From positions 62,001 through 126,000 of the forward strand of contig NZ_QEYE01000007.1 in the NCBI RefSeq assembly GCF_003122205.1: DNA of 64,000 nucleotides, written 5' to 3'. The notes below the pieces were generated by a model. That model was not told where the DNA came from. It ran no database searches and worked only from the letters and a program-made list of their open reading frames with translations. The translations under genes and the position numbers were made by a program. Below are positions 26,590 to 35,381 of the stretch, in pieces (position 1 is the stretch's first letter; the number at the start of each line of letters is the position of its first letter). The stretch is from Maritimibacter sp. 55A14. GTDB taxonomy: Bacteria; Pseudomonadota; Alphaproteobacteria; Rhodobacterales; Rhodobacteraceae.

Positions 26590-27359
26590 GCCCGCTTGCG
26601 GGCGATGACCAGGACCGGATTGTAGGAGAGCGGGACGCGGCCCGAGGAGGCGCCGAAGGTCCGAACGTATCGCTCGTTGAAATCCTTGAGCGTGTGCCGT
26701 GTCCAGATACGCGATGCCGTGGCGTTCACGCCGGTCTGCCGCAGATGTTTCAGAACCTGCGTTGGGTTCTCGAACCACATCCGGCGGTGCTCCTGCCTGA
26801 CGTCCAGCACGTCGAGCGCGTCCCCGCCGCCTGAGCGGATTGCGCCTGCCATCGCTTCCGGTTGGCACAGTCCGGGGGCCCGTGCGGTTGACCCCAGATC
26901 CCGCAATTCGCGGAACTGATCCGTCCCGAACCCGGAGATCGCCAGCCATCCGCCCGGCGCAAGACACCGCGCCGCCTTCTTCATGAACGCCTGCGGGTCA
27001 TCCAGCCACTGGATCGTCGAGGCGGACGCGATCAGATCGGGCGCATCGGGCCAGGCCACTGTCCGGGCATCCCCCGGAAGGAAGCGGGCCCCCGCGGCGT
27101 GCGCGACATCGGCCGCCTCCGGCAGCAGATCGTTGAGGGTGAGCGAGGATATCGTGAAACGCCGCAGCAGTGCCTGGGTCAGGTGCCCGGTGCCGCAGCC
27201 GATTTCGAAGGCGCGACCGAAGGTTTCCGGCGCGCCCAGTTCCGACAGCCGCCGCGCCAGGTCGTCGGCAATGCGGGCCTGTTCGCACGCGCGCGCGTGA
27301 TAGCTGGGGAAACTGCGGCTGAAACTGCGCTGTGCCCGCCGGGCCACGAAACCGTTCAT
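26586..27359 (-). CDS. bioC: BioC, malonyl-ACP O-methyltransferase
   Basis: 257 residues, SAM-dependent methyltransferase. Motif I is AFEIGCGTGHLTQALL, followed by TLNDLLPEAA, FLPGDA and ASTIQWLDDPQ. The N-terminus (VARRAQRSFSRSFPSYHARA) matches BioC proteins. It methylates malonyl-ACP to start pimeloyl synthesis through the fatty-acid pathway. It is the last gene of the operon; its ATG 27359 overlaps the bioG stop (ATGA). Confidence 0.88.
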   Translation of the reverse strand: MNGFVARRAQRSFSRSFPSYHARACEQARIADDLARRLSELGAPETFGRAFEIGCGTGHLTQALLRRFTISSLTLNDLLPEAADVAHAAGARFLPGDARTVAWPDAPDLIASASTIQWLDDPQAFMKKAARCLAPGGWLAISGFGTDQFRELRDLGSTARAPGLCQPEAMAGAIRSGGGDALDVLDVRQEHRRMWFENPTQVLKHLRQTGVNATASRIWTRHTLKDFNERYVRTFGASSGRVPLSYNPVLVIARKRA

Positions 27360-27976
27360 GCAAACCACTCCTGCCAGTGCTGGTCCGGCGCGAAGGGTTG
27401 GTGCGATGCCGGAATGCGCCGGATGGCCTCGGCGTGGTCCCGCCACGCGGCCTCTTGCGCGGAGGCCGGAACGATCCGGTCCTGCGCCGAAATCCAGACG
27501 CGGTCGAAGCGCGTCTCCGGTGCCGGGCCGCGGTCGGCAATGGCGCGCAGTTCCGCCTGGGCCGCGGCCATGTCGATCGCGGGGACCGGTCCCTTGTGGC
27601 CCGCGCGCCGGCAAAACCGCGCAAAGCTTGCCGTGCTCAGCCCGTCGGCGGTCGCCGTCACGATCTCGGGTGCGATCCCCTTGCGCTCATCGGCCGGAAA
27701 GAGCGTGCCGTTGACTGCCGCCAGCCGGACCGGCCGGAGCCCGCTGGCCGAAAGCCAGTGCCCGGCCGCGGCCACGCCGAAGGAATAGGCCAGAAGGCGC
27801 ACGCCGTCGTAGGCGGCCGTCTGCGGCAGCGGGTCGTCGAGCGCGGTGTAATCGTCCACAACAAGCACATCGCCCGCGCCCGCAAGCCCCGCGAAGGGCA
27901 TCGGCCCGAGACCCCAGCCGGCGAAGACCAGCGTCAGCTCCGCACGCCCCGCCCGTGCCAGCCAGTGATGTCTCAT
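27356..27976 (-). CDS. bioG: BioG, pimeloyl-ACP methyl ester esterase (DUF452)
   Basis: 206 residues of the BioG/DUF452 alpha/beta-hydrolase group. LVFAGWGLGPMPF is near the N-terminus, LLAYSFGVAAAG holds the nucleophile (S-F-G), and FDRVWISAQDRIVPA the acid region. It removes the methyl group installed by BioC to release pimeloyl-ACP for BioF. BioG replaces BioH or BioZ in some lineages. Both ends overlap neighbours by ATGA, which supports tight operon coupling. Confidence 0.85.
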   Translation of the reverse strand: MRHHWLARAGRAELTLVFAGWGLGPMPFAGLAGAGDVLVVDDYTALDDPLPQTAAYDGVRLLAYSFGVAAAGHWLSASGLRPVRLAAVNGTLFPADERKGIAPEIVTATADGLSTASFARFCRRAGHKGPVPAIDMAAAQAELRAIADRGPAPETRFDRVWISAQDRIVPASAQEAAWRDHAEAIRRIPASHQPFAPDQHWQEWFA

Positions 27977-29259
27977 CCCGCCTCCCGGACCAGGGCGACC
28001 ATGGCGGCGGTGACGCGGCTCAGGTCGTCGGGCGCGATGACATAGGGCGGCATGCAGTAGATGTTGCGCCCGAAGGGCCGCAGCCAGACCCCGGTCTCGG
28101 GCGCCCGCCGGTGGGCGACACGCGGGTCGACCCGGTCCCGCATCTCGATCACGCCGATGGCGCCGAGCACCCGCACATCCGCCACCCCCGGCAGGCCGCG
28201 CGCCGGGGCGAGTTCATCGCGCAACTGCGCCTCGATAGCTGCCACCCGGCTCTGCCAGCCTTGATCCTCCAGCAACTCCAAGCTGGCGGTCCCGGCCGCG
28301 CAGGCCAGCGGGTTGGCCATATAGGTGGGACCGTGCATGAACACGCCTGCGGCGCTCTCCCCGATTTCGCGTGCCACCGCTTCGGTCGCCACCGTCGCGG
28401 CAAAGGAGATATGCCCGCCGGTCAGCGCCTTGCCGAGGCAGAGGATGTCCGGGATCACGTCGGCATGGTCGATTGCGAACATCCGCCCGGTGCGGCCGAA
28501 GCCGGTGGCGATCTCGTCGAAGATCAGCAGCACGCCATGGGCGTCGCACAGGGCCTTCGCGCCGCGCAGCCAGGCGGGATGATAGAAATACATGCCGCCC
28601 GCACCCTGCACGACGGGCTCGAGGATCAGCGCGGCGATCCGATCGCCTTTCTCCGCCAGCAGGCGCTCGAGGGCGGCCAGACCGTTCTGCTGCGGGTCGT
28701 CCGGCCAGTCCTCGCCCAGATCCACGGGCGGGCACGGCAGGAAGTGCTGGATCGAGAGCGCCCCGCGAAAGAGACCGTGCATGCCGTTCACCGGGTCGCA
28801 GACGCTCATCGCCTTCCATGTGTCGCCGTGATAGCCGCCGCGAATGGTGGCGAACTCGGTCCTGGTGTCGCGGCCGCGGGCCATCTGGGCCTGCACCGCC
28901 ATCTTCAGCGCCACCTCGACCGCCACCGATCCGCTGTCGCAATAGAAGATCCGGTCGAGCCCGCGCGGTAGCATGCCAACTAGTTTACGGCCCAGTTCGA
29001 TGGCCGGGCCATGGGTCAGGCCGCCGAACATCACATGAGGCATCCGGTCCAGCTGCCGCTGCATTTCCGAAACGATCCGGGGGTGACGATGGCCGTGAAT
29101 GGCGCACCACCAGGACGACATGGCGTCGATCATGCGGGTGCCGTCCTCCCGCGTCAGCCAGACCCCTTCGGCCCCCGTGATCAGATGCATCGGGCCGGGG
29201 TCGGCGACATTCGTGTAAGGATGCCAGAGGTGGCGGGCGTCGAACTTCAGCGGGGTCAT
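27973..29259 (-). CDS. bioA: BioA, adenosylmethionine-8-amino-7-oxononanoate aminotransferase
   Basis: 428 residues, fold-type I class III aminotransferase. It begins LKFDARHLWHPYTN. SSWWCAIHGHRHP and FYCDSGSVAVEVALKMA form the PLP phosphate region, LLIFDEIATGFGRTG holds the cofactor aspartate, and DILCLGKALTGG the catalytic lysine. It converts KAPA to DAPA with SAM as amino donor. ATG 29259 overlaps the bioD stop. Confidence 0.93.
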   Translation of the reverse strand: MTPLKFDARHLWHPYTNVADPGPMHLITGAEGVWLTREDGTRMIDAMSSWWCAIHGHRHPRIVSEMQRQLDRMPHVMFGGLTHGPAIELGRKLVGMLPRGLDRIFYCDSGSVAVEVALKMAVQAQMARGRDTRTEFATIRGGYHGDTWKAMSVCDPVNGMHGLFRGALSIQHFLPCPPVDLGEDWPDDPQQNGLAALERLLAEKGDRIAALILEPVVQGAGGMYFYHPAWLRGAKALCDAHGVLLIFDEIATGFGRTGRMFAIDHADVIPDILCLGKALTGGHISFAATVATEAVAREIGESAAGVFMHGPTYMANPLACAAGTASLELLEDQGWQSRVAAIEAQLRDELAPARGLPGVADVRVLGAIGVIEMRDRVDPRVAHRRAPETGVWLRPFGRNIYCMPPYVIAPDDLSRVTAAMVALVREAG

Positions 29260-29888
29260 AGCGCGCCCCGTATCGCAGTTTGTATGGTGCCTGTGTCGAT
29301 GGCGTCGAAGGCGCGGGCCAGGGTGGCGGGTGTCAGCTCGGCCAGCGGGTCCAGACGCCCCAGATGCGGCACCGAAAACATCTCGGCGATGGTCTCTTCC
29401 ACTTCCGGTTCGGGCGGTCCGTTGAAGGCGACCCCGGCCACCGGGCAGCCCGCATTGCGCAGCGCCATGAGCGACAACGCGGTGTGGTTGATCGTGCCCA
29501 GCCGCGTGCGGGCGACCAGGATGACTGGGGTCTGCCAGCGGGCGAAGAGGTCGAGATAGACCGCCTTGCGCGTGAGCGGCACCATCACGCCGCCCGCCCC
29601 TTCCACCACAAGCGGGCCGTCGACCTGCGGCAGCGCCAGCCGATCGAGGTCGATCCGCACGCCCATCTCCTCGGCCGCCAGATGCGGCGAGGCCGGGCGC
29701 CGCAGCCGGTAGGCTTCGGGCAGCACCGGACGGCCCGACAATGCGGCGACGGTCTCGCTGTCCGTCGCCTCGTCCAGCCCGGCCTGAACCGGCTTCCAGT
29801 AAGTCGCCAGAAGCGCGGCGGTCAGGCCGGCGGCAAAGACCGTCTTGCCGACGCCGGTATCGGTTCCGGTGACGACGAGCGGTCTCAT
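29256..29888 (-). CDS. bioD: BioD, dethiobiotin synthetase
   Basis: 210 residues. The P-loop VTGTDTGVGKT lies at residues ~6-16, with YWKPVQAG and VEGAGGVMVPL following. It closes the ureido ring of dethiobiotin from DAPA, CO2 and ATP. It is slightly shorter than E. coli BioD but contains all recognised motifs. ATG 29888 overlaps the bioF stop by ATGA. Confidence 0.93.
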   Translation of the reverse strand: MRPLVVTGTDTGVGKTVFAAGLTAALLATYWKPVQAGLDEATDSETVAALSGRPVLPEAYRLRRPASPHLAAEEMGVRIDLDRLALPQVDGPLVVEGAGGVMVPLTRKAVYLDLFARWQTPVILVARTRLGTINHTALSLMALRNAGCPVAGVAFNGPPEPEVEETIAEMFSVPHLGRLDPLAELTPATLARAFDAIDTGTIQTAIRGAL

Positions 29889-31015
29889 ACGGCCTCCGCC
29901 CGCTGCGCGGCGATAGTGGCGAAGAGCGCGGTGATATCGGCGGCGCCGACATTTCCGGTGATGGAGACCCGAAGCCGCGAGGTGCCGCGCGGTACCGTTG
30001 GCGGGCGGATGCCGCGGACGTCGAAACCCCGTTCCTGCAAATCGCGCGCGCGGGCCATGGTGGCGTCGTCGGCGCCGATGATGACGGGGATGATCGGACT
30101 TTGCAGACCCTCCAGCCCGCACGAGTTCCGCGCCTCTGCATGGGCATGGGCCATGCGCCTGTGCGCATCGCGCAGCAGTTCCGGGAGTTCCTGCAACGCA
30201 CGCAGCGCGGCGCGCAGCACGGCGGCGGTCAGGGGCGACGGGGCGGTGGCGAAGATGAACGGGCGCGCGCGGGCGATCAGCATGTCGATCATCGCCCGCG
30301 GCCCGCAGATCAGCCCGCCCGACACCCCGAGCCCCTTGCCGCAGGTGTGCAGTGTCAGAAGCTCCGCCTTCAGCCCATGCGCCAGTCCCCGGCCCTCGGG
30401 GCCGAACACGCCGGTGGCATGGGCTTCGTCCACCACGAGCACGGCCTCCGCCTCATGCGCCAGTTGAGCCAGGTCGTCGAGGGGGGCGAGATCGCCCTCC
30501 ATCGAATAGACGCTTTCCACGGCGATCCAGACCTGCCCGCGCCCGCCAGCCTTTCGCCAGTCGGCGAGCACCTGCTTCGCCCCGTCGACATCATTGTGCC
30601 GAAAGGCGCGCGCCGCGGCCCGGCCCAGCCGCATGCCCTCGATGGCGCTGGCATGCACCAGCGCGTCATGCAGGATCAGGTCACCGGCGGCGGGCAGGGT
30701 GGCGAAGATCGCCTGATTGGCCTGGAATCCGCCGCCCATGAACAGCGCCGCCTCGGCACCGAAGAACCCGGCGGCCTCGGCTTCCAGGGCTTCATGCTCG
30801 GGATGGTTTCCCCTGAGCAGGCGCGACCCGCCCGCGCCGGGCGGCACGCCCTGTGCCAAAGCCTCGCGCGCGGCCTCGGTCAGCAGGGCCGAGCCGGCCA
30901 GCCCCAGGTAATCGTTGGAGGCGAAATCCAGCCCCGCGCGCGGTTCCAGCCGGCGCAGGCGATGGCGCTGCGCCAAGGCGTCGAGCGCCGCCTCGAACCG
31001 GGCGGCAGCGGTCAT
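29885..31015 (-). CDS. bioF: BioF, 8-amino-7-oxononanoate synthase
   Basis: 376 residues, alpha-oxoamine synthase family. [13 protein letters not shown] and [19 protein letters not shown] are near the N-terminus, [12 protein letters not shown] binds PLP, and [13 protein letters not shown] holds the Schiff-base lysine (in place of the usual TLSK-type motif). It condenses pimeloyl-ACP with alanine. ATG 31015 overlaps the bioB stop (ATGA). Confidence 0.93.
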   Translation of the reverse strand: MTAAARFEAALDALAQRHRLRRLEPRAGLDFASNDYLGLAGSALLTEAAREALAQGVPPGAGGSRLLRGNHPEHEALEAEAAGFFGAEAALFMGGGFQANQAIFATLPAAGDLILHDALVHASAIEGMRLGRAAARAFRHNDVDGAKQVLADWRKAGGRGQVWIAVESVYSMEGDLAPLDDLAQLAHEAEAVLVVDEAHATGVFGPEGRGLAHGLKAELLTLHTCGKGLGVSGGLICGPRAMIDMLIARARPFIFATAPSPLTAAVLRAALRALQELPELLRDAHRRMAHAHAEARNSCGLEGLQSPIIPVIIGADDATMARARDLQERGFDVRGIRPPTVPRGTSRLRVSITGNVGAADITALFATIAAQRAEAV

Positions 31016-31982
31016 TCGGCGGCGTCCGCCTTGATCTGGACCTCCGCTTTCATCGGCGTGATCCCCAGCCTGGAAAGAAGCGCCATGTCGCTGTTTTCCT
31101 CCGGGTTCGCGGCGGTCAGCAGTGTCTCGCCCACGAAGATCGAATTCGCCCCGGCAAAGAAGCACAGCGCCTGCATTTCGTCGCTCATGTCGCTTCGCCC
31201 GGCCGACAGGCGGACATGCGCGCGCGGCATCATGATCCGGGCCACGGCGATGATGCGCACGAAGTCTATGGGATCGACCGGCTCGGCCTCGGCCAGCGGT
31301 GTGCCTGGTTGTGGCATCAGCATATTGATCGGCACCGAGTCGGGCGGCGCCGGCAGGTTGGCGAGCGACACCAGCATGTCGAGCCGGTCCGCAGTCTCCT
31401 CGCCCATCCCCAGGATGCCGCCGGAGCAGACCTTGATGCCCGCTTCCTGCACCCGGTTCAGCGTGTCGATCCGGTCTGCGAAGGTTCGGGTGGTGATGAC
31501 TTCCGGGTAGAAGCGCTCGGATGTGTCGAGATTGTGATTATAGTAATCGAGCCCGGCCTCGCGCAGTTGCACCACCTGCGTGTCGTCCAGCATGCCCAGC
31601 GTCATGCAGGTTTCCATCCCCAGCGCCTTGACCCCCTCGACCATGGCCACGAGCGCGTCCATGTCACGGGATTTCGGTTCGCGCCAGGCCGCCCCCATGC
31701 AGAACCTCGTGGCCCCGGACTCGCGCGCCGCGCGGGCTTGGGCGAGGACGCGCTCGACCTCGATCAGCTTCGAGGCGGGCAGTTGCGCGCCGATTGCGAG
31801 CAATAGGCGCAGTCCTCGGCGCAGCCGCCGGTCTTGATCGACAGCAGGCGCGACATCTGGACCTTGTTTGGGTCGAAATGCGCGCGATGGACCGTCTGCG
31901 CCTGGTAAAGCAGGTCCATCAGCGGCTGGTCATAGAGCGCCGTCGCGCCCTCGTGGGTCCAGGTCGTACATATGTCTCGCAT
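31012..31982 (-). pseudogene. bioB: bioB (biotin synthase) interrupted by a frameshift
   Basis: The first frame (31982 down to TGA at 31764) encodes the BioB N-terminus, including the radical-SAM motif C54-x3-C58-x2-C61. It then runs into CPPRS and stops. A second frame, open from ~31803 to 31012, continues the protein ([32 protein letters not shown]) to a normal C-terminus. The break lies at 31770-31800, right after the SAM cysteines, and looks like a loss of 3n+1 nt, perhaps 10. It is the first gene of an otherwise intact operon. A real mutation or a sequencing/assembly error are both possible. Confidence 0.85.
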
Positions 31983-31983
31983 T

Positions 31984-31993
31984 TTATCGATAA
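31984..31993. promoter_or_regulatory. BioR operator box 1 at the bioB start
   Basis: TTATCGATAA, a perfect palindrome and an exact fit to the BioR consensus TTATMKATAA, ends 1 nt upstream of the bioB ATG. Binding here would cover the start region of bioB. No clear ribosome site lies between it and the ATG, so bioB may be leaderless. Confidence 0.8.
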
Positions 31994-32024
31994 TATTTCC
32001 ATATGAGCCGCGCCTCGTGATTTC

Positions 32025-32034
32025 TTATCGATTA
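32025..32034. promoter_or_regulatory. BioR operator box 2
   Basis: TTATCGATTA, one mismatch from the perfect box, 31 bp from box 1. Paired BioR boxes before bioB are known in related bacteria. This copy also ends 1 nt before a plus-strand ATG (32036), mirroring the geometry of box 1 and bioB. Confidence 0.65.
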
Positions 32035-32035
32035 A

Positions 32036-32308
32036 ATGAAAAACTTCAACACTTCATTAGGCGGCAATTTAATCAACGCCACCGACACTGCCTTCGCCCG
32101 CGTGGACCGGTCGGCGCGACGCCGGTACGGCGCAAGGGTGCTCTGGCAGCTATTCGCGCAGATGTTCGTCAAAGGCGGTTCCGACCCTAGACGTTATCGC
32201 CTTCTGCATGTTTTCATGGGACCGGCAGCCGCAGGAGGCTTGTATCGACATGCGGCGCTGCCGGCGATCCGCTGCCGGGTGGACGATCTGGAAACAGGGG
32301 CGCCCTGA
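32036..32308 (+). CDS. Unrecognised 90-codon ORF divergent from bioB
   Basis: Open from ATG 32036, placed directly after BioR box 2. I do not recognise the protein. The N-terminal third is AT-richer (KNFNTSLGGNLINATDTAF), and the rest is Arg-rich with no clear domain. No ribosome site is visible. It could be a small BioR-controlled gene, a truncated gene, or chance; the 330-bp region from bioB to the next gene otherwise shows only the BioR boxes. Confidence 0.2.
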   Translation: MKNFNTSLGGNLINATDTAFARVDRSARRRYGARVLWQLFAQMFVKGGSDPRRYRLLHVFMGPAAAGGLYRHAALPAIRCRVDDLETGAP

Positions 32309-32312
32309 ATAC

Positions 32313-34076
32313 ATGGAACATCGGTTCGTTTTCCTGCTTCCCGCCGCTGTCGCAATTGCCCTCACGGTCATGCCGGCTTTCGCCTCGTGCATCACGCCGG
32401 ACAGTGAAGCCCCGTCCGATCGGGACTGGAACCAGCTCAGGGAGGAAATCGCCGGCTTCGCTCCGCTCGAAGAACCGGGCCTCAGGGTCGGTGCGCAGCG
32501 CGTTTTTCGGCTCAGGCCGGAGGGAGATGCCAGTACGCGGGATGCGCTTCTTGCCCGCCTTTCGGACATGGCACCTCGCATCGAGGAGCTTCAACGCTCC
32601 ATGGTCATCGAGCCCCGCCGTGCGGTTGTGCTTGTGGAAAGCCACACCGATGGTTTCGACGAATCCATGGCCTTCACCTATTGCGCTGAAAACGGCGAAT
32701 CCCACTGGTTGGAAGAGAACATCGACGGCTTGGACGCATTGCCTGCGGGAACCTGCCTTATTGTCATGTTCCCCGACCGCATCGGCGGATCACGGTTGTA
32801 TGACTTCGACCTCGCGCACGAGTGGATGCACACGATGCAGAGGGACGCCTTCGGCGAGGCGTATGGGGACGAGGCCTGGTGGCGCGAAGGATCGGCGGAC
32901 TGGTTCGCCCACAAGGTTGTACCGGCCGCAACCGAGCGCGACCATGTGATCGAACGTTTCTTCACGCAGCAGCAGAGCTGCGAATTGCCCGACCACAGCT
33001 ACGATGCCCAGGTGTTCTTCTTCTGGGGCGAACCTCTCTTCGGTCTCCCCTGGGTTTTTGAACTTGGCTTTGCAAGCGGAGATTATCTTCGGCAGGCGGA
33101 ACAGGCTGCCGAGCTCCTGCCGCCCGGACGCTGGCTCGATTGGGCCGTGGCTCAGGCGGAGGAGGCGATCACGATGCCGGACGGGCGGCCGCTCCCGGAG
33201 CAGGTGCACAAGCCGGCCATCGACCTTGGGCGCGAGTGCCGGGCGACGATCACCGGTCCCGCGCTTTCGGTTCAGGTCAGGGAAGTGTCACTGCCACCGG
33301 AGATGGGCGGGACATTGCAGATCGAGGCCGGCGAAGCGCAAGTGGCTCTTCGGGGCGTCGATGGCGACTGGAGCCGGGCGACGGGCAGTACCGGGATCGC
33401 ACCACCTCCTTCGCCGTTCACGCTTGCCGCGATCTCTCCGTCAGGGGCAGACTTGTCAGTCGATCTGTCAGCCGGGACCGCGACGCCCAGTGGTTGCAAG
33501 TGCTTTGTCGGGCGCTGGATCGAACGTCCAACCGCCGGTCCCGAGGATCAGCTCGATGGCGCACGTGAAGCGCTGGACATGCTTGGCGGGATGGGCATCG
33601 GCGAGGAGCAGACCCGTGACGCCGCCGATTTCCTGGCCGGGGCCGTGCTCCGCGACAGTTTCCGCTTTCGGAATGAATTTGCAGAACTGGCCGCCGAGGT
33701 CCGCTACGATCAGAGTGGGCCGGTCCTGACAATCGGACCAGACGGAAGCTTCCAAATTGACGACCCGCATATCATCTCCCGCGAGGACGTCAGAATTGAT
33801 TACCGGGTGTACAGGCATTCCGGCGCTTGGCACGACGAGAATGGCCGTTTGGAACTCGACATCGCGACATTCACCTTCGACGGCATTGTGGAGGGCCCCA
33901 ACTCGGATGGCCCGCAGCCCATTACCGATGAGGTGACCTCCGCTTCGGCATCGGCTTTCACTGGCGGCGGCGGAAACTGGCGCGCGGCATGCCACGGCAA
34001 CCGCCTGACCCTGATGCCGTGGGAACCTCCGGGCCATACCCCGGCGGGAACGGCGGTGGAATTAGTAAAACACTGA
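32313..34076 (+). CDS. Putative secreted zinc metallopeptidase with M1-like motif
   Basis: 587 residues. A hydrophobic signal (FVFLLPAAVAIALTV...AFA) ends near residue 24. H169-E-W-M-H173 is followed exactly 18 residues later by E192 (in EGSADWF), the HEXXH-X18-E zinc signature of gluzincin peptidases. The C-terminal half shows no domain I recognise. I chose ATG 32313 because the signal peptide starts there. It is followed 30 bp later by a DUF4892/OmpA-type gene, so both may act at the cell envelope. Substrate unknown. Confidence 0.6.
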   Translation: MEHRFVFLLPAAVAIALTVMPAFASCITPDSEAPSDRDWNQLREEIAGFAPLEEPGLRVGAQRVFRLRPEGDASTRDALLARLSDMAPRIEELQRSMVIEPRRAVVLVESHTDGFDESMAFTYCAENGESHWLEENIDGLDALPAGTCLIVMFPDRIGGSRLYDFDLAHEWMHTMQRDAFGEAYGDEAWWREGSADWFAHKVVPAATERDHVIERFFTQQQSCELPDHSYDAQVFFFWGEPLFGLPWVFELGFASGDYLRQAEQAAELLPPGRWLDWAVAQAEEAITMPDGRPLPEQVHKPAIDLGRECRATITGPALSVQVREVSLPPEMGGTLQIEAGEAQVALRGVDGDWSRATGSTGIAPPPSPFTLAAISPSGADLSVDLSAGTATPSGCKCFVGRWIERPTAGPEDQLDGAREALDMLGGMGIGEEQTRDAADFLAGAVLRDSFRFRNEFAELAAEVRYDQSGPVLTIGPDGSFQIDDPHIISREDVRIDYRVYRHSGAWHDENGRLELDIATFTFDGIVEGPNSDGPQPITDEVTSASASAFTGGGGNWRAACHGNRLTLMPWEPPGHTPAGTAVELVKH

Positions 34077-34106
34077 CTTGGTTTGATAATTTAAACTGGA
34101 TGGATC

Positions 34107-34997
34107 ATGAAACTTGTAATCAATCTGATAGTAATCGTGTGTGCCACCGTGTTGAGCGGCGGCGCCCTGGCCCAGGATGTTGAAGGCGCGTCCGATCACC
34201 CCGCCTTCGGCCGGTTCGAGGGCACCCAGATCACGCTGTTCGAGAAACTCGACTACGATTCACAGCGAATTCTCATTCGGACCGATCCGGAGGAATACTC
34301 GAATGCGGAGGGTGCTGTGACACGCGTGGTCTACAGCGTGCCTGACGGGGCGTCGATTCTGCAGATCGCCCGGAGCTACGAGGAAAAGCTCACCGATGAA
34401 GGGTTCGACGTGCTTGTCAGTTGCATCGACCGCGAGTGCGGTCGCGGCAACCTGACGCGCCTGCGGGAAACGGTGTGGCGCAAACTGCTCAACAACAAGA
34501 TGGGAATTCTCACCGTGGCGCGCGAAGACGGCGGTTCGGCCCTGCAGGCCCAGATCACCATCGCACCACGCTGGATCAATGTGAACATCGTGGAAAGTGC
34601 GGCTTTCGAGAACAGGATGCTCGATGCGGCGGCAATGGCAGAGAGTATCTCGGAAACCGGTCGCGTCGCGCTTGACAACATCTATTTCGACTTCAACGAA
34701 GCAACGCTCACTTCTGAGTCCGCCGACGCACTCACTGAAATGGCCCGGCTGCTTTCGGATAATCCCGATGTCGATGTCTACATTGTCGGCCATACCGATA
34801 ATACGGGCGGTTACGAATTCAATATTGATCTCTCGCGCCGTCGTGCGCAGGCGGTTGTCGACGCGCTGGTCGGGCAACATGGTGTGAATTCGGACCGGAT
34901 CGTGCCTGCCGGAGTCGGGCCGCTTGCCCCGGTTGCGTCGAACCTGACAAGCGACGGACAAGCGCAGAACCGCCGCGTGGAACTTGTCCAGAGGTGA
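34107..34997 (+). CDS. OmpA-family outer-membrane/periplasmic protein (DUF4892-like N-terminus)
   Basis: 296 residues. A signal peptide ends at GGALA (about residue 22). The N-terminal region resembles DUF4892, and the C-terminal OmpA-like peptidoglycan-binding domain (~185-296) has DNIYFDFNEATLTSES, VYIVGHTDNTGG, SRRRAQAVVDAL and NRRVEL. It likely anchors to peptidoglycan. The short gap after the metallopeptidase gene suggests co-transcription. Confidence 0.85.
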   Translation: MKLVINLIVIVCATVLSGGALAQDVEGASDHPAFGRFEGTQITLFEKLDYDSQRILIRTDPEEYSNAEGAVTRVVYSVPDGASILQIARSYEEKLTDEGFDVLVSCIDRECGRGNLTRLRETVWRKLLNNKMGILTVAREDGGSALQAQITIAPRWINVNIVESAAFENRMLDAAAMAESISETGRVALDNIYFDFNEATLTSESADALTEMARLLSDNPDVDVYIVGHTDNTGGYEFNIDLSRRRAQAVVDALVGQHGVNSDRIVPAGVGPLAPVASNLTSDGQAQNRRVELVQR

Positions 34998-35381
34998 CCC
35001 GAATCCCTCGTCGTGCCCTGTCGCGCGTTGTCCGGAACGTGCTAAGGCACGGAAATCCGCCGTATGCCTGACGTTACGCCGATATGCCGTACAGAATGCC
35101 CGGCGAGCGATGTCTCGCCAGCCTGTGGCAATGCCCGATCAACCGTTGCGCCTGTTCCGGCCGATTGAAGCGGTGCGGGCGCTTTCCGGCTGGGACATGA
35201 CGGCTGTGCTCCCTGTCTTCAAGCCACATATGAGCCGCCGATGGCAGCGCCTGGAGCGGTCTCGCCAATGACGGTTGCCCTCGGGGAAGCAGCCGTCTAT
35301 TTTTCATCACTTCGGCCCCTGAGCGATTTCTCGTTTCCATGCAAATGATTGGGCCGCAGACCGGGAGTATGGAGCCCCGAC
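34998..35381. other. 384-bp gap before nadA
   Basis: No convincing gene. The only structure I see is a 6-bp stem GGCGAG/CTCGCC with a CGATGT hexaloop at 35102-35119. A GGAG ribosome site for nadA lies at its right end. Open frames here lack domains and start signals. Confidence 0.4.

Noticed and set aside
31012-31803. The 3' part of bioB as an independent gene
   Set aside because: It starts within the BioB fold with no ribosome site, and the missing N-terminus with the radical-SAM motif is directly upstream in another frame.
34984-35271. 95-codon plus-strand frame between the OmpA gene and nadA
   Set aside because: Cys/Arg-rich random-looking translation and no start signal; it begins inside the OmpA gene end.
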